Source: Megaustenia siamemsis
Taxonomy: Eukaryota > Mollusca > Gastropoda > Stylommatophora > Ariophantidae
Length of the DNA stretch: 64,000 nt
Reading direction: 5' to 3'
Assembly (NCBI GenBank): GCA_032433765.1
Contig: JAVIAB010000124.1
Location: forward strand, 72,403,746-72,467,745
Part shown: positions 31,737-43,308 of the stretch, piece by piece
Position numbering within the stretch: position 1 is the stretch's first letter
Layout of the letters: each line of letters opens with the position of its first letter
Made by a program: the position numbers and the translations under genes
The notes under the pieces: model-generated
Told to the model about the DNA's origin: nothing
Database searches by the model: none
Seen by the model: the letters and a program-made list of their open reading frames with translations, nothing else

Positions 31737-34088
31737 GGATTGCATAGTATTTTCCTCATTTTTTGGAAAGCCGTTTTTGCCTGAGCCATTCTGCATCTCA
31801 CCTCTTTTGTACATCTTCCGTCTAAGGTTAACTAAGTTCCCAAATATTTAAATTCATTTACCTGTTTTAATATTGTTCCACTTGTCTTTATTTTGCACTG
31901 AGGTGATGTATTTTTCTTTGTTGTTACCATTACCTCTGTCTTTTTGCTATTAAGGCTGAATCCTTTATTTTTGCTATCCTTCACTATAATGTCCAACATT
32001 TCTTGTAACTCATTTTCACTCTTAGCGATTAATACTGTATCATCAGCATACCTTAGATTATTTATATTATGACCTCCAATTGATATTCCAGGCATGCCCC
32101 TTATGGATCTTAAAATAATCTCACTATAAATATTAAACAAATCTGGTGACAGCACACAACCTTGTCTAACACCCTGTTTTATTTGTTGAAACATTCCCAA
32201 TTGGTTTCCAGTTCTTATGGCCGCTGTTTGTTGCCAGTACATGTTCTTTATTATTCTTACATCTTTGTTGAATATGTTTATGCTTTCTAAAATGTTGATT
32301 ATTTCTTGGTGCTTTACTTTGTCAAATGCCTTGGTGTAATCTATGAAACATCGGTATAGATCTGTTTTCACCTCTATGGCTCTTTCTGCTAAGATCTTAT
32401 GATATAAATGGCATTGCTTGTTCCTTTATCTCTAACAAAACCACACTGTTCATTGCTAATTTCTGGACTGATTTTGTTTCACACTCTTCGCATGATGATT
32501 CTTAGTAATATCTTAGTCATATGACTCATAAGGCTTATTGTGCGATGATCATCGCATTCATTCGCACCCGATTTCTTTGGTAGGGCTATGAATATTGATT
32601 TGAGCATGTCGTCTGGCATATATCCGCTGTTGTAGATATCATTCAATGTTTTTGTTATTATTTCTATTCCAAAATCACCCATGGCTTCAATCTCTTCTTT
32701 AGTTATATTATCTGGTCCAGAAGCTTTGCCTGCTTTCATATTGCGCAATGCGTCTTCCACTTCTTCTCTGAGTATTTCTGGTCCTTCTCCATTATCCTTA
32801 ATATTTATTTCCGTTCGTTCATCATTATAAAGATCCTTAATGTATTCTGTCCATCGTTCCCTTATGTTTTCTTGATCAATCAACAGTTCTCCTTTCTTTG
32901 ATCTTAAACATCCAGTTTTTGATTGCGTTTTTCTTCCTGTTAATTCCTCAATTTGTTTGTAGCGTTAGCATCTCCTTTTTGTTGCAATTCGGTCTCTTTG
33001 CATCTCTCTTTTAGCCATGCTCTTTTTGTGTCATTGCATTTGACTACAATTTCTTTATTTAATCTCTTATACTCATCTTTATTTTCTTTATTTCTTCTTC
33101 TTGTATCCATTAGCTGCAAAATATCATCTGTCATCCATTTCTTTCTTGAATTTGTCCTCACTGGTGGTATGAACTCTTTTGATGTTTGTTGCATTGACTC
33201 TTTTAGCATTTCCCACTGTTCATCAATGCTTTGTATCTTCTCTATTGCATTCTACGGTTCTGAATTGTGATTTTATATTTGTCTTGCAGCTTCTTGTCTG
33301 ATTTTAGTAAATCTAGATTTAACTTGATGTTAACTGAGGCTCGTTTTGCTGCTTTTAATTTTACTCTAAGCTTTCCCACAACTGGTACAGGATCACTATT
33401 GCAATCTGCCCCTGGTCTAGTTTTCACACACACCAGACTGTTTCTAAATCTATTGCTTATCATTATATAATCAATTTGATTATGTGCGTTGTCCCCTGGA
33501 TTTTTCCATGTCCACAGACGTCTTGGATGTTGCTTAAACCAGGTGTTTCCTATCATCATGTTGTGTGTTCTTGCCCAGTCAATAAGTTTCTCACCTCTTT
33601 CATTCCTCTCGCCTAAGCCATAATGACCAACTACTTCCTCAACTCTTTCCTTTCCTACTTTTGTGTTAAAATCCCCTAGAACTATGGTGTTTTCATGTGG
33701 TTTGCATTTATGAAGTGCCTCATTTAACTCGTTGTAAAATTTATCAATTGTTTCCTCTAGACTGTCTGCTGTTGGTGCATAAACTTGTATAAGATTTATG
33801 TATATTGGCTTTCCATTCAATTTCACTAAAAGGACTCTGTCAGATATTGGGTAAAAGCCTTTCACTGTTCTTGTTCTTTCTGCATCCAAGATGATACCTA
33901 CTCCTCTTTGGTGTTCAGTACCTCCAGAATAGATTATTTTATGTGTATCAGAATATATCTCCCCTGATCCGGTGTATCTTATTTCGCAAAGTCCCAGTAA
34001 TTGTAAACCCATTCTTTTCATTTCTTGTATGATATTTTCTAGTTTACCCTTCTGCATGAGTGTTCTCACATTCCAAGTACCTATCTTT

Positions 34089-34358
34089 CTATCTATCTAT
34101 TGTCCTTTCGAGCCGAAGATGGCACATAGGGCAGAACCACAATCTCAAAAACAGAAACCTTGCATGCCAAAATGGCTCATATTGCATAGATCACTGCTCT
34201 AAAATCTATGGCGCTGTTTCCATAACAATACTTTTTACAATGACAGCTTGTCAAGCCATCAATCAATCTCCTTAGTCGCCTCTTACGACATGCCTGGAAG
34301 GTCACAGTGTCACTATTCTTTACCTCCCTCATAATGAGGCCCCAGTAACACACAGGAA
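34089..34358 (-). mobile_element. SINE-2, copy 2 (complete)
   Basis: A 270-bp element with 10-bp duplications acctatcttt at 34079-34088 and 34359-34368. On the minus strand its first 80 bp resemble the LINE-L 5' leader (ggcatgtcgtaagaggcgac). Its last 45 bp match the RTE-A 3' end (ccctatgtgcc, ggctcgaaaggacaatagat) and TAGA tail. No ORF. This suggests a non-autonomous element mobilised by RTE-A. Confidence 0.9.
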
Positions 34359-34744
34359 ACCTATCTTTAGAGTTTGTTTAATCTTTATTTTGCTTACAGT
34401 AGCTTGATGATGATCGGGTATCACATGATATCCCCTACCGAATGAGGGTTTTCCATGGGAATCCCCCTTAACGTTGTTGTCGTTATGTCTAATGTTTGGC
34501 GATTCATGATTATACAAAGAAATTACGATGGTGGTTTTCTGTTGCCTTCCGTCGGTTTGTTTACGGTTGGCTCCGCTAGCCTTTGACTAAAAAGTCTCGC
34601 CCACAAGGCAGTGGGGTTGTTTTTCTTCGTGGTACCCTCCCTTAGCCTTTTACTCTCCCGAGCTTACCTGCAAGGCAGCAGGGCAGCCACAGGTTGTACT
34701 GTTTACTGCATACAGTAGCAGGTAAAATTACCTGACCTGACAAA

Positions 34745-35387
34745 ACTATCCACAGTACATCATATAAATTCTGTTGTTGACAGTTTTCCATGTCATGACA
34801 CCAGGCTATCTAGTATTTACTCTCTTTGTCGTCCATGATCTCTCTTTCCTTGTATATTGTCAGTTGTAACCAAGTATTCCAACTCTCCTCTTCTCATGAT
34901 GTGCCCGTAAAATGTTGATTGTTTCTTTCTGATGTTTTTTAGGAGCTCCCTTTTTGGGTTTTGGGTCTTTGAGATTTTCCTTGTTGGTCGTTTTAGCTGT
35001 CCATGGAACTTTTAACATTCTTCTGAGAAATCTTGTCTCTGTGGATAATAACCGCCTTTTCATTTGTTTGTTTACTGTCCATGATTCACTTCCATAGGTC
35101 AGAATTGGCTCTATATAGTATCGATGAACTCTCTTTCTCACTTCTATTGACTTAGATTTGTTGCATAAGACGTTTTTCATTTTTTGAAATGCTATTTTAG
35201 CCTCAGCTATTCTACTTTTTATTTCTGTGGTGTATCTTCCATCTGATGTTGTTATTGTACCCAAGCATTTGACATGATGCATTTATTTTTATGTTGCATG
35301 ATGGTGATGATTGTTTCTTCGATATGGCCATTACTTCTATTTTCTTACTATTCAGACTGACACCTTTCTTGTTGCTTACTTGTACTA
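34745..35387 (-). mobile_element. RTE-B1 fragment
   Basis: Minus-strand RTE-B1 C-terminal region without the tail: LGTITTSDGRYTTEIKSRIA, ILTYGSESWTVNKQMKRRL, FLRRMLKVPWTAKTTNKE. Internally shortened; frame broken near 34930 and 35280. Confidence 0.88.
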
Positions 35388-35391
35388 TTAA

Positions 35392-36404
35392 ATATATTAC
35401 ATCCTTTAAAATACCGTAGTAATTTTTACTATGCGATTGATTTTTAAAAATCCGACATCAAACAAAAAAAAATCAAACACACAAGGATCACCGTTAGTGA
35501 TAATTAGAAAGGTTTAGGGAGGGGGATGATGTTTGTCCACGGCAAACTGTCAGATTTTTGAAAATTTATTTTGAAATGGTAATTTTTACTATAGTATTGT
35601 AATCTATTCATGATTGAAATAATCTAAGGTATGCTGATGATACAGTCTTAATCGCTAAGAGTGAAAATGAGTTACAAGAAATGTTAGACATTATAGTGAA
35701 AGAAAGCAAAAATAAGGGACTCAATAGCAAAAAGATAGAAGCAATGGTAACAACAAAGAAAAATACATCACCTCAGTGCAAAATAAAGATAAGTGGAACA
35801 ATATTAAAACAGGTAAATGAATTAAAAAATTTGGGAACTATGTTAACCTCAGACGGAAGATATACAACATAGGTGATATGCAGTATGGCTCAGGCAAGAG
35901 CAGTTTTCCAAAAAATGAGGAAGATACTATGCAATCCATTTTTAACAATAGAAACAAGAAAAAGAGTTCTTAAATGTTATGTAGAGCCAGTCTTAACATA
36001 TGGATGTGAATCATCACAATAGGACAACAGACAAGGAAATCACAGTGGTTTTACAGAAGAATGTTGAGAATATCATGGACAGCTAAGAAGAGTAATGAAA
36101 ACATTCTGAAAGAGGCCAAAACAAAAAGAGAGCTAATTTCCAATATTAGGAAGACACAATCTTCATTTTTTGGCAATGTAATGAGAAGAGAACAGCTGGA
36201 ATATATTGTAACAACTGTAAAAATTGAGGAATGAAAAGATAGAGGGAAGCAAAGAGAAAAGATACCAGACAGCCTTAAGAGAATGGCTTGGCAGAAAGTC
36301 AACAACAGAAATGATAAATAACTGTCGAGATCATAAGTTGTGGAGAGACATGACTACCTACGCCAGCAGACCCCGAACTTGATGATGATGATTGTAATCT
36401 AGGG
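35392..36404. mobile_element. piggyBac-like MITE, copy 1 (short), hit by RTE-B2
   Basis: The right end gtaatctaggg is followed by TTAA (36405-36408). The left TTAA is at 35388-35391 with a degenerate terminal repeat. Without the RTE-B2 insertion and one 10-bp duplication the element is about 220 bp and is an internally deleted relative of copies 2 and 3. It shares cctcagtatcg-type motifs and the taatttttactatagtat subterminal sequence with them. Confidence 0.65.
35606..36390 (+). mobile_element. RTE-B2 LINE, 5'-truncated copy
   Basis: A 785-bp copy from just before the YADD box to the GAT tail. Perfect 10-bp duplications attgtaatct lie at 35596-35605 and 36391-36400, placing it inside the right terminal repeat of MITE copy 1. 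Coding is broken by stops (near 35870 and 36020). Confidence 0.93.
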
Positions 36405-37857
36405 TTAAAAACTTAACACAGTCATCTTGTTAATTCCAAAGTGAGACACTGTCAGTGACTTTATTACTTGAGTTGAAAAAGACCATCAGATCTGGAATGA
36501 TCAATAACAAGCAACATAAGCTATAGTGTGTTGCTCAGTGTAGGACTGATCACATGTTGATAGTGAGTATCTAAATTTCGCTTCCATGTTAAGATCATCA
36601 AGAAACCTAGACAACAAGCTAAAGGACTTCAAGCTCAGTCAAAATGGCATCAATAAAGACTGAAATACTCTTAGAGATACCATATAGTCCACCACCTCCC
36701 AACATACTGGACACACAAAAAAAGCCGCATTTGATTCAGAGAGATTGATAAACTGATCTGTGAAAAAAAAATAACAGGTATTTAGAACCACCAAAATGAC
36801 CCAAATCAACATTTAGATAGACAACATTCATTGCTATATACAGCTGGATCCAAGAAAGTCAGAGGACAGTGCAAGACATTTGGCTCAGCAAAAAAGCAGA
36901 TTAAATCCAGATTAATGCTGGTAAAAACAACTCAGAACTATTTTACAATACCTTAATGACTGTCTCTGACTCCCAGACCTCTCACACCACATCTAACCTA
37001 TGTACAAGTAGAACAAAACTTCAAAGTGACAGACTTCTCAGATGCTAGAACACTTTCAGTCTATTTTTAGACATTCATCTATTTCATTCTATTTTCATCC
37101 ATATATATCCACTATCTATGATGAAGTGATACCACACAAAGTACAAAATCTATATTTGATGTCACAAGTGCATTAAACCAAGATAAATGTTTTAAAAAGC
37201 GAGTGTGTTCCTGTGAGTGAAAAAGTTTCTGGTATCAGTATCACATAAAATTTACAAAGCATATGACAGTATGCAGATGCAGATTTTGGCTGATCTTTAT
37301 ACTCGATCAGGAACAGTGAACTTGTCCTTTGGGAATTAAGAGAGGCTACTATCATCCACTGATAAAAGTGGAAGGGTAATTACCAGTTCTGCAATTATCA
37401 TAGAAGGTATTCTTCTGAATACTGCTAGCAAAATTCTGGCAAGGACCATTTTCCATCAATCAAGTGAGCAACTGGAACAGAATCTACTCTCTAAACGCCT
37501 AAGTGACTTTAAGGTAGGCCTCATAATAGTGAGCATGAAATTCACAGCTTGGCAACTCCAGTAGAAATGTCAGGAGCAACAGTGTGACTTTTTAAAATAA
37601 CATTCATAATCTAATAAAAGCTATGTACACAGTCTAAGAAGTGGGCTATTTAAGGTCTGGAAATGTAGATGTCCCAATAAGTTCACAAAGATCTTTCAAC
37701 AGATTGATTTTGGATTCATGGTGGTGGAGGTGGAGTAATGTTCAGGTGCAGAACAGATAGAAAATCTATTCAGTCTAAGATGGTTAAAGGCCTACAAATA
37801 AGTGAAGGCAAAAAAAAAGTATATAATCTAATATTTTCTGACAACTGTGACTTCACT

Positions 37858-40800
37858 CAAAAATCATTTCCGGTTGTTTCCAAAATGGAGGAATTATTTT
37901 TCTCCGGCTTGGTATTGAACCGTTGATCAGAGGTTTAACAAGCCGCTATCGTAAAAATGATGTTGTTAATGAAACGTAGACCTGATACAGAATGTGTAAA
38001 TTAGCAGTAGATAATAATGATAGTTTTTTCGGCCCCAAAACAACAACAAAAATAGGATTCTGGAATGTGCGAACAATGGCCGCTCCGACGAAACATGCAC
38101 AGGTCGCGAGCGAGATGGACAGATACGATCTAGATATTTTAGGATTAAGCGAAATGCGCTGGCTTGGAACAGGTAGGAGATCTATTGATAATAAAATAGT
38201 AGTTTTTTCTGGAAGGGAAGATGGAAAACACCGTGAAGGAGTAGGCATAATGATGACAGACAAAGCTGCAAGAAGTTTATTAGAATGGGAACCGGTAAAT
38301 AGCCGTCTGATACGAACACGATACAAAACAAAACATGGAAGACTTTCAATTATTCAATGTTATGCGCCTACTAACGAAGCTGATGATGAAGTTAAGGACG
38401 TTTTTTATAACCAACTGCAACAACTTATAAACAAAATACCAAAACACGATCTTTTAATTGTAATGGGAGACTTCAACGCCAAAGTAGGACAAGATAACGC
38501 AGGAGTGGAACATGTGATGGGGAGAGAAGGCTGTAATACAACAAGTCAGAATGGAGAAAGATTAATAGAATTATGTTTAATAGAAAATTTAGTTATAGGT
38601 GGGACATTATTTCCACACAAAAATATTCACAAAACAACATGGATATCTCCTGACGATAGAACATCAAATCAAATTGACCACCTATGTATTAAACAACAAT
38701 TCAGATCATCATTAATAGATGTAAGAGCTTACAGAGGTGCTGATGTTAATAGTGACCACAACCTGTGCATTGGGAAAATAAGATTAAAATTTAGAAACCA
38801 ACAGAAGAGGTCAATTACACATAAAATTGATAGTCATAAACTGAAAGATGAAGCCATAAAGGAAAAGTTTAACATAGAGCTAAGTAATTGTTATTCAGCA
38901 CTCGGTGAAATAGACTTAGATATCAATGAAATGTGGGACTCACAGAGCAAAATACTAATGACAGCAGCAGAAGCAAGTGCCGGACTGAAGAAAATGGAAA
39001 AACGAGCTTGGATCTCAGACACCACATGGAAATACATCAAAGAAAGAAGAGAAGCAAAGAGAGCCGTGACTAATGTAAAGACAGATCTTGGAAAGGTTCT
39101 GGCAAAAGCAACATACAAAGAATTAGACAACAAAGTGAAAAGTTCGGCAAGAAGAGATACAAGAGCTTATATAGACAACTTGGCAGAGAAAGCAGAGACA
39201 GCTGCAATTACAGGAGACAGCAGAACTCTCTATACAGTACAAAAGATGCTGACAAACACCTATACATCCAGTGGAACACCAATTCTAGACAAATCTGGAT
39301 TAATGCTAACAACAAGCGCAGACATAAAAGCCCGTTGGGCAGAACACTTCAAAGAAATTCTTAACCGTCCACTACCTCACAGTTTAATAGATTTTGAAGC
39401 TGAAACACCAGCAGCAGAATTAGATGTAAATTTAGATGACTTCACCTTGAGTGAAATAGAAACCACCTTAAAGCTAATGACCAATAACAAGGCTGCTGGA
39501 GAGGATAAGTTAACAGCTGAGATCCTCAAGGCAATTGATAGCCATAATTTAATACATCTCCAAAAAATGTTCAACATCATTTGGAAAACAGAGAAGACGC
39601 CTCATAAATGGAAAAAAGGAATCATTGTTAAGATCCCAAAAAAGGGCAATCTTAGAGATTGTAACAACTGGAGAGGCGTGACACTTTTGTCAGTTGCCTC
39701 AAAGTTATTCTGTAAAATCATCCTAAATAGAATAAAGGATTCAATAGATACAGTAATGCGTGAAGAACAGGCTGGGTTTAGAAAAGGGAGAAGCTGTCTT
39801 GACCACATTTTCACTCTACGACTTATATTGGAGGAACATATTGAAAAGCAAAAACCTTTTGTACTTAACTTCATCGACTTCAAAAAAGCATTTGATAGTA
39901 TTCATAGAGATTCTTTGTGGAAAATTCTGAAGCAATATGGTTTACCATCAAAAATCATAAATATTATCAAAGACATGTATGATGGTTACACATGTGCAGT
40001 TCGAACAGAGGAAGGACTGAGCGAATGTTTCCCAATAGAAACTGGGGTTAAACAAGGATGTATTTTATCGCCCTTGTTATTTGGAATTGTTATGGACTTC
40101 ATAATGAAGAAATGCTGCACTGGTAATAAAGGCATCGAATGGATACAAGGAGACCATTTGGAGGACCTCGACTTTGCTGATGACATAGTTCTCATCAGCA
40201 GTCAGATAAAAACGATGCAGGAAAACACAAATGAACTATCATCAATAGCCAGCAAAATTGGGCTTGAGGTCAATCATGAAAAGACTAAAGTCATGAAAAG
40301 TTTAACTCCAACAAGTGACAAAATATACATGGAAAACAAACCAGTAGAAGAGATCGATCACTTTATCTATCTTGGAAGTCACATTGATCGAGAAGGGGAT
40401 ACGAGCAAAGAAATTAGAATCAGACTGGCTAAAGCAGCAATGTCTTTCAGAAGCCTTGAAAAGTTGTGGAAATCAAAACTCATTAGCACAAACACAAAAC
40501 TTAGGCTATTCAAATCAAATGTACTATCAACCCTTACGTATGCGTGTGAAAGCTGGAAAACAACAAGAGATATAGAAACAAAGTTGAACGCATTCGAAAA
40601 TAAATGTCTAAGGAAAATACTTGGTATAGAATGGAACGAATTCAAAACAAACGAGGAAATTAGAGAAATCGCCAATCAACCACTAATATCTTCAGTAATA
40701 AAGAAAAGACGATGGTCATACGTTGGACATGTGATGAGAAGAGATAATAATCGAATAGCAAAGCAAGCCCTCATATGGGAAACAACAGGTAAAAGAAAAA

Positions 40801-41030
40801 GAGGAAGACCCAGGGAGACACTGAGAAGAACATTGATGAGAGAGGCAAGAGCAGCAGGAATCGGCTCCCTCAATGAGATAGAACTGCTTGCACAGAACAG
40901 AGACAGATGGCGAGATTTAATAAAATATCTTTAAAAGAAAACTGCTAGAACAAAAATTCATATAGGAGAAGGTGTATCTTGGTCTACGCCCTATGGGCCG
41001 GTTACGGCTCGAAAGGTCAATAGATAGATA
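37858..41030 (+). mobile_element. RTE-A LINE, full-length and intact
   Basis: 3173 bp with perfect 11-bp duplications gtgacttcact at 37847-37857 and 41031-41041. It has a 134-bp 5' UTR, one 980-codon ORF, a 96-bp 3' UTR and the tail aatagatagata. Single-ORF organisation, short UTRs, microsatellite tail and lack of RNase H fit the RTE clade. Other RTE-A copies in the window are 5'-truncated versions of this sequence. Intact ORF plus perfect duplications indicate recent insertion. Confidence 0.93.
37992..40934 (+). CDS. RTE-A endonuclease-reverse transcriptase, 980 aa
   Basis: The only intact long ORF. Residues about 20-260 form an apurinic-type endonuclease (EEP fold): WNVRTM at 24-29, catalytic Glu54 in LGLSEMRW, GDFNAKVG at 159-166, QIDHL, and SDH at 254-256. 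These would nick the target DNA. The RT spans about 480-760: KAAGEDKLTAEIL, KKGIIVKIPKKGNLRDCNNW, NFIDFKKAFDSIHR (Asp629), TGVKQGCILSPLLFGIVMDF, and LDFADDIVLI with Asp730 and Asp731. All expected catalytic residues are present. The C-terminus carries KLWKSKLISTNTKLRLFKSN, CESWKTTRDIETKLNAFENK and the basic GKRKRGRPRETLRRTLMREA. There is no RNase H or gag-like ORF1. The first ATG at 37992 precedes the endonuclease by about 20 residues, as is normal for RTE. Clade placement rests on organisation and motifs; it could belong to a related RTE-like lineage. Confidence 0.93.
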   Translation: MCKLAVDNNDSFFGPKTTTKIGFWNVRTMAAPTKHAQVASEMDRYDLDILGLSEMRWLGTGRRSIDNKIVVFSGREDGKHREGVGIMMTDKAARSLLEWEPVNSRLIRTRYKTKHGRLSIIQCYAPTNEADDEVKDVFYNQLQQLINKIPKHDLLIVMGDFNAKVGQDNAGVEHVMGREGCNTTSQNGERLIELCLIENLVIGGTLFPHKNIHKTTWISPDDRTSNQIDHLCIKQQFRSSLIDVRAYRGADVNSDHNLCIGKIRLKFRNQQKRSITHKIDSHKLKDEAIKEKFNIELSNCYSALGEIDLDINEMWDSQSKILMTAAEASAGLKKMEKRAWISDTTWKYIKERREAKRAVTNVKTDLGKVLAKATYKELDNKVKSSARRDTRAYIDNLAEKAETAAITGDSRTLYTVQKMLTNTYTSSGTPILDKSGLMLTTSADIKARWAEHFKEILNRPLPHSLIDFEAETPAAELDVNLDDFTLSEIETTLKLMTNNKAAGEDKLTAEILKAIDSHNLIHLQKMFNIIWKTEKTPHKWKKGIIVKIPKKGNLRDCNNWRGVTLLSVASKLFCKIILNRIKDSIDTVMREEQAGFRKGRSCLDHIFTLRLILEEHIEKQKPFVLNFIDFKKAFDSIHRDSLWKILKQYGLPSKIINIIKDMYDGYTCAVRTEEGLSECFPIETGVKQGCILSPLLFGIVMDFIMKKCCTGNKGIEWIQGDHLEDLDFADDIVLISSQIKTMQENTNELSSIASKIGLEVNHEKTKVMKSLTPTSDKIYMENKPVEEIDHFIYLGSHIDREGDTSKEIRIRLAKAAMSFRSLEKLWKSKLISTNTKLRLFKSNVLSTLTYACESWKTTRDIETKLNAFENKCLRKILGIEWNEFKTNEEIREIANQPLISSVIKKRRWSYVGHVMRRDNNRIAKQALIWETTGKRKRGRPRETLRRTLMREARAAGIGSLNEIELLAQNRDRWRDLIKYL

Positions 41031-41662
41031 GTGACTTCACTGCAAGCTCTGAAATAAATATGCATGAATAGGTTTATGCAGGTTTTAATTTACCATCAAC
41101 AAACCCCAAGGGTAAGTACCAAGACCCATACATAAAAGTGAAGAACAAATATCTCCTATAAGCTGACATCTTCACCTTTCTTGACAGGACAATATTCACA
41201 GCAGTAAACATTCACTATAAGGCCAACAGCAGAATCTCCAAAGCCAAAGCTGCTGTTGGGAGAGTGTGTGACAGTTTATGGAATTTAAAGAGAATCAGTC
41301 TTAACACAAATATCAATATCTACTTGTCATAGTAATCATTATCCTGCTGCATACAATGAGAAATAAACAATATATTCCAGATATTACAGAAAATGTAACC
41401 ATTTCCACAAACTGCTTGTATAAGGTGGCAGGATAAAGTATCAGACCACTGATGTCTTTATGAAGGCCAAAATTCTGAGCATCCTTGTGCTGCCACAAAT
41501 GCTCAAATATGATATGCTGGATATATTTAGATGCCTGATGAATGTGTCCTGAAATGTGCAGCAAGCTCCGCAAAGGAAGTGATGGTTCGCTGGACAGAAA
41601 AACTCTTCAGAGATTCTTTCTTGGTGTCTCAAAGAAGCATCAGTGGTAACACTACTTCTTTT

Positions 41663-43308
41663 AACAAAAAGACATGGCTCAATGCGGCAGTCTTTGCCTG
41701 TGACGTCTTCGAAGGCTTCCACAGACGAGAGGAGACATGTGCTGCTGCTATAGATCTGGAGGATGCATATAACAGGGTACCATTTGAATATCTCATGCAT
41801 ATGCTCCTCAAACTGGCGGTGCACCCTTCCTCATTAGATGGATCGCTGTGGCACTGTTTCAGAGGAAGGTGATACTCAGATGTGGAAGTTGGTCTTCCGA
41901 ACCAACATCCATTTGCCCCGGGCTGCCACAAGGCTCACCATTGTCACCAGTTCTATTTAACGTGTACACAATAACGATCACGGAACAACAGCTGGGTGGG
42001 AGGGGAAGAACTATGACTTTTGCTGATGATATTCTGGTATATCGACAGGGAAGAGACAGGCGGGGAATCGCTTCCACAATGCAAGACGAACTCGATCGCA
42101 TTTCTTCCTGGTGTGGGGTATCAGGTGCCGTGGTTAATCCTAATAAAGCATCAGTTTCATGGTTCTCCCTTAACAATCATATCGTTCATACGACCACACC
42201 GGTAGTACGAATGGGAGCTGATGAGGTGACCAGGGACAAGTTGATGACATACCTTGGAGTTAAGTTTGATCGCAGCCTGTGTATTCGGGACCACGTCGAC
42301 CATGTGATAACAAAATCCTGCAAAGGATTAGCCACCTTGAAGGTCATTGCAGCTGCCAACATCGAGCAGAGGCTACTTACTCTTCTGTTCCAGGGATTAG
42401 TCCTCGCACCTATCGAATATGCCCTGGCAATTCTTACTGTCAGTACAACTCAAATTGATAGGCTGGAGAAAATACAAAATGAAGCCATGCGCATTATCCT
42501 GGGATGTACGAGGGACACTCCCTGTGTAGCAATGAGGTATCTTCTTGACTTTCCAACCATAGATGACAGAATCAAGATCTGGAGAGCATGAGCATACCTG
42601 AAGATTAGTACAGATACAGAGCATCCATTGCACCATGTGCTCAACACAGAGAAAGGTGACAGACTAAAAACAGGCAAATCATGGGTGGGCCGAGCAGAAG
42701 ATGTCATCAAACAGGTCTGTGGGCTTACCAATATCAGCGTTGGTGAGGAGTGGATACCGGTGCCTACGTCATTCAAGGGGACTTTCTCGTGTATTGTCAC
42801 ACTCGACAGGAAAAGTAAGGAACAGAACCCGGTTGTGGTTAATGCTGAGGTCAACGGTCTCATCTGCGATAACACCGATGAGAAAGATGCAGTCATCTAT
42901 ACAGACGGATCTGTAAGATGACACCAAAGAAGCGCAAGGGCATTTACAGCACGCTCGGCAGGCAGAATAGTCAAGGAAGACAGTGGTGCATACGTCATGA
43001 CCACGAGTAGCATGACAATGGAGGCGATGGCAGTGACCAAGGCATTCAAATGGTTAGAGTCACAAGACTACACCCACACATGTATACTGAGTGATTCGAT
43101 GAGCATGATAAAAAAAGTGGAGGCGGGCTCTGTACGCATGCAATGGGTAGAGTCGTTGCAGAAATCCAAAATACGTATGGTCACCTTTGTCTATGTCCCT
43201 GGACATGCGGGAGTACGGGGAAATGAAAGGGCGGACAGGTTGGCTAGCTGCGCTGTCGTTGAGGATGGGCAACCAATGGATCGGGTGGACATCATCAATG
43301 CCCTCTGA
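41663..43308 (+). pseudogene. LINE-D RT-RNase H ORF, broken
   Basis: RT: TWLNAAVFACDVFEGF, AAIDLEDAYNRVPFEYLM (first Asp), then after a frameshift GLPQGSPLSPVLFNVYTITI, MTFADDILVYRQGRDR (FADD), LMTYLGVKFDRSLCIRDHV and TQIDRLEKIQNEAMRIILGC. RNase H: YTDGSV (Asp), MTMEAMAVTKAF (Glu), ILSDSMSM (Asp) and VPGHAGVRGNERADRLAS (His and final Asp), so all four catalytic positions are visible. Damage: a frameshift near 41850, TGA at 42589, TGA at 42919, and TGA after INAL at 43306. Only a few lesions, so it is moderately young. Confidence 0.88.

Larger units (their letters stand above)
31036..34380 (-). pseudogene. RTE-B2 endonuclease-reverse transcriptase, broken ORF
   Basis: In minus-strand order: KIGTWNVRTL (split by SINE-2), then an open endonuclease stretch 34069-33242 with QLLGLCEIRYTGSG (catalytic Glu region), IVLGDFNTKVG and NQIDYIMISN. 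The spacer includes KKWMTDDILQLMDTRRRNKE (33209-32940). RT follows: GKASGPDNITKEEIEAMGDF (32883-32479), [39 protein letters not shown] and [20 protein letters not shown] (32371-31832). The C-terminus at 31326-31036 has RRDRGKQREKIPDSLREWLG. The likely histidine-containing SDH end of the endonuclease reads SDPV, so the active site is changed. Frameshifts near 33240, 32930 and 32400 and the SINE-1 insertion inactivate it. Confidence 0.88.
30988..34735 (-). mobile_element. RTE-B2 LINE, near full-length, with two SINE insertions
   Basis: Minus-strand element from a GAT tail at 30990 to a 5' UTR ending near 34735. Without SINE-1 (31479-31736) and SINE-2 (34089-34358) and their duplications it is about 3.2 kb, the same size as the intact RTE-A. 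The 5' UTR (gattcatgattatacaaag and on) is shared with partial copies at 11042 and 21695. It is the best reference copy of RTE-B2 in the window. Confidence 0.9.
36440..41645 (+). mobile_element. LINE-K relic, host of RTE-A
   Basis: Segments 36440-37857 and 41031-41645. The translation recovers LRDTI/STTSQHTGHTKKAAF-like spacer, then EATIIH and KWKGNYQFCNYH (RT fingers KRKGNRxxCDNxRGI pattern), LIFSDNCDFT (catalytic box equivalent), KANSRISKAKAAVGRVCDSL, SLNTNINIYL and WQDKVSDTDVFMKAKILSI. Dozens of stops; an old insertion. The full-length RTE-A sits three codons after the catalytic box. Confidence 0.65.

Noticed and set aside
36440..37857. Possible host gene upstream of RTE-A
   Set aside because: Fragments match LINE RT patterns and continue on the far side of RTE-A; it is a decayed LINE.
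40379..40675. Antisense ORFs across the RTE-A gene
   Set aside because: Shadow frames of the intact RTE-A coding strand; the same shadows recur in every RTE-A copy.
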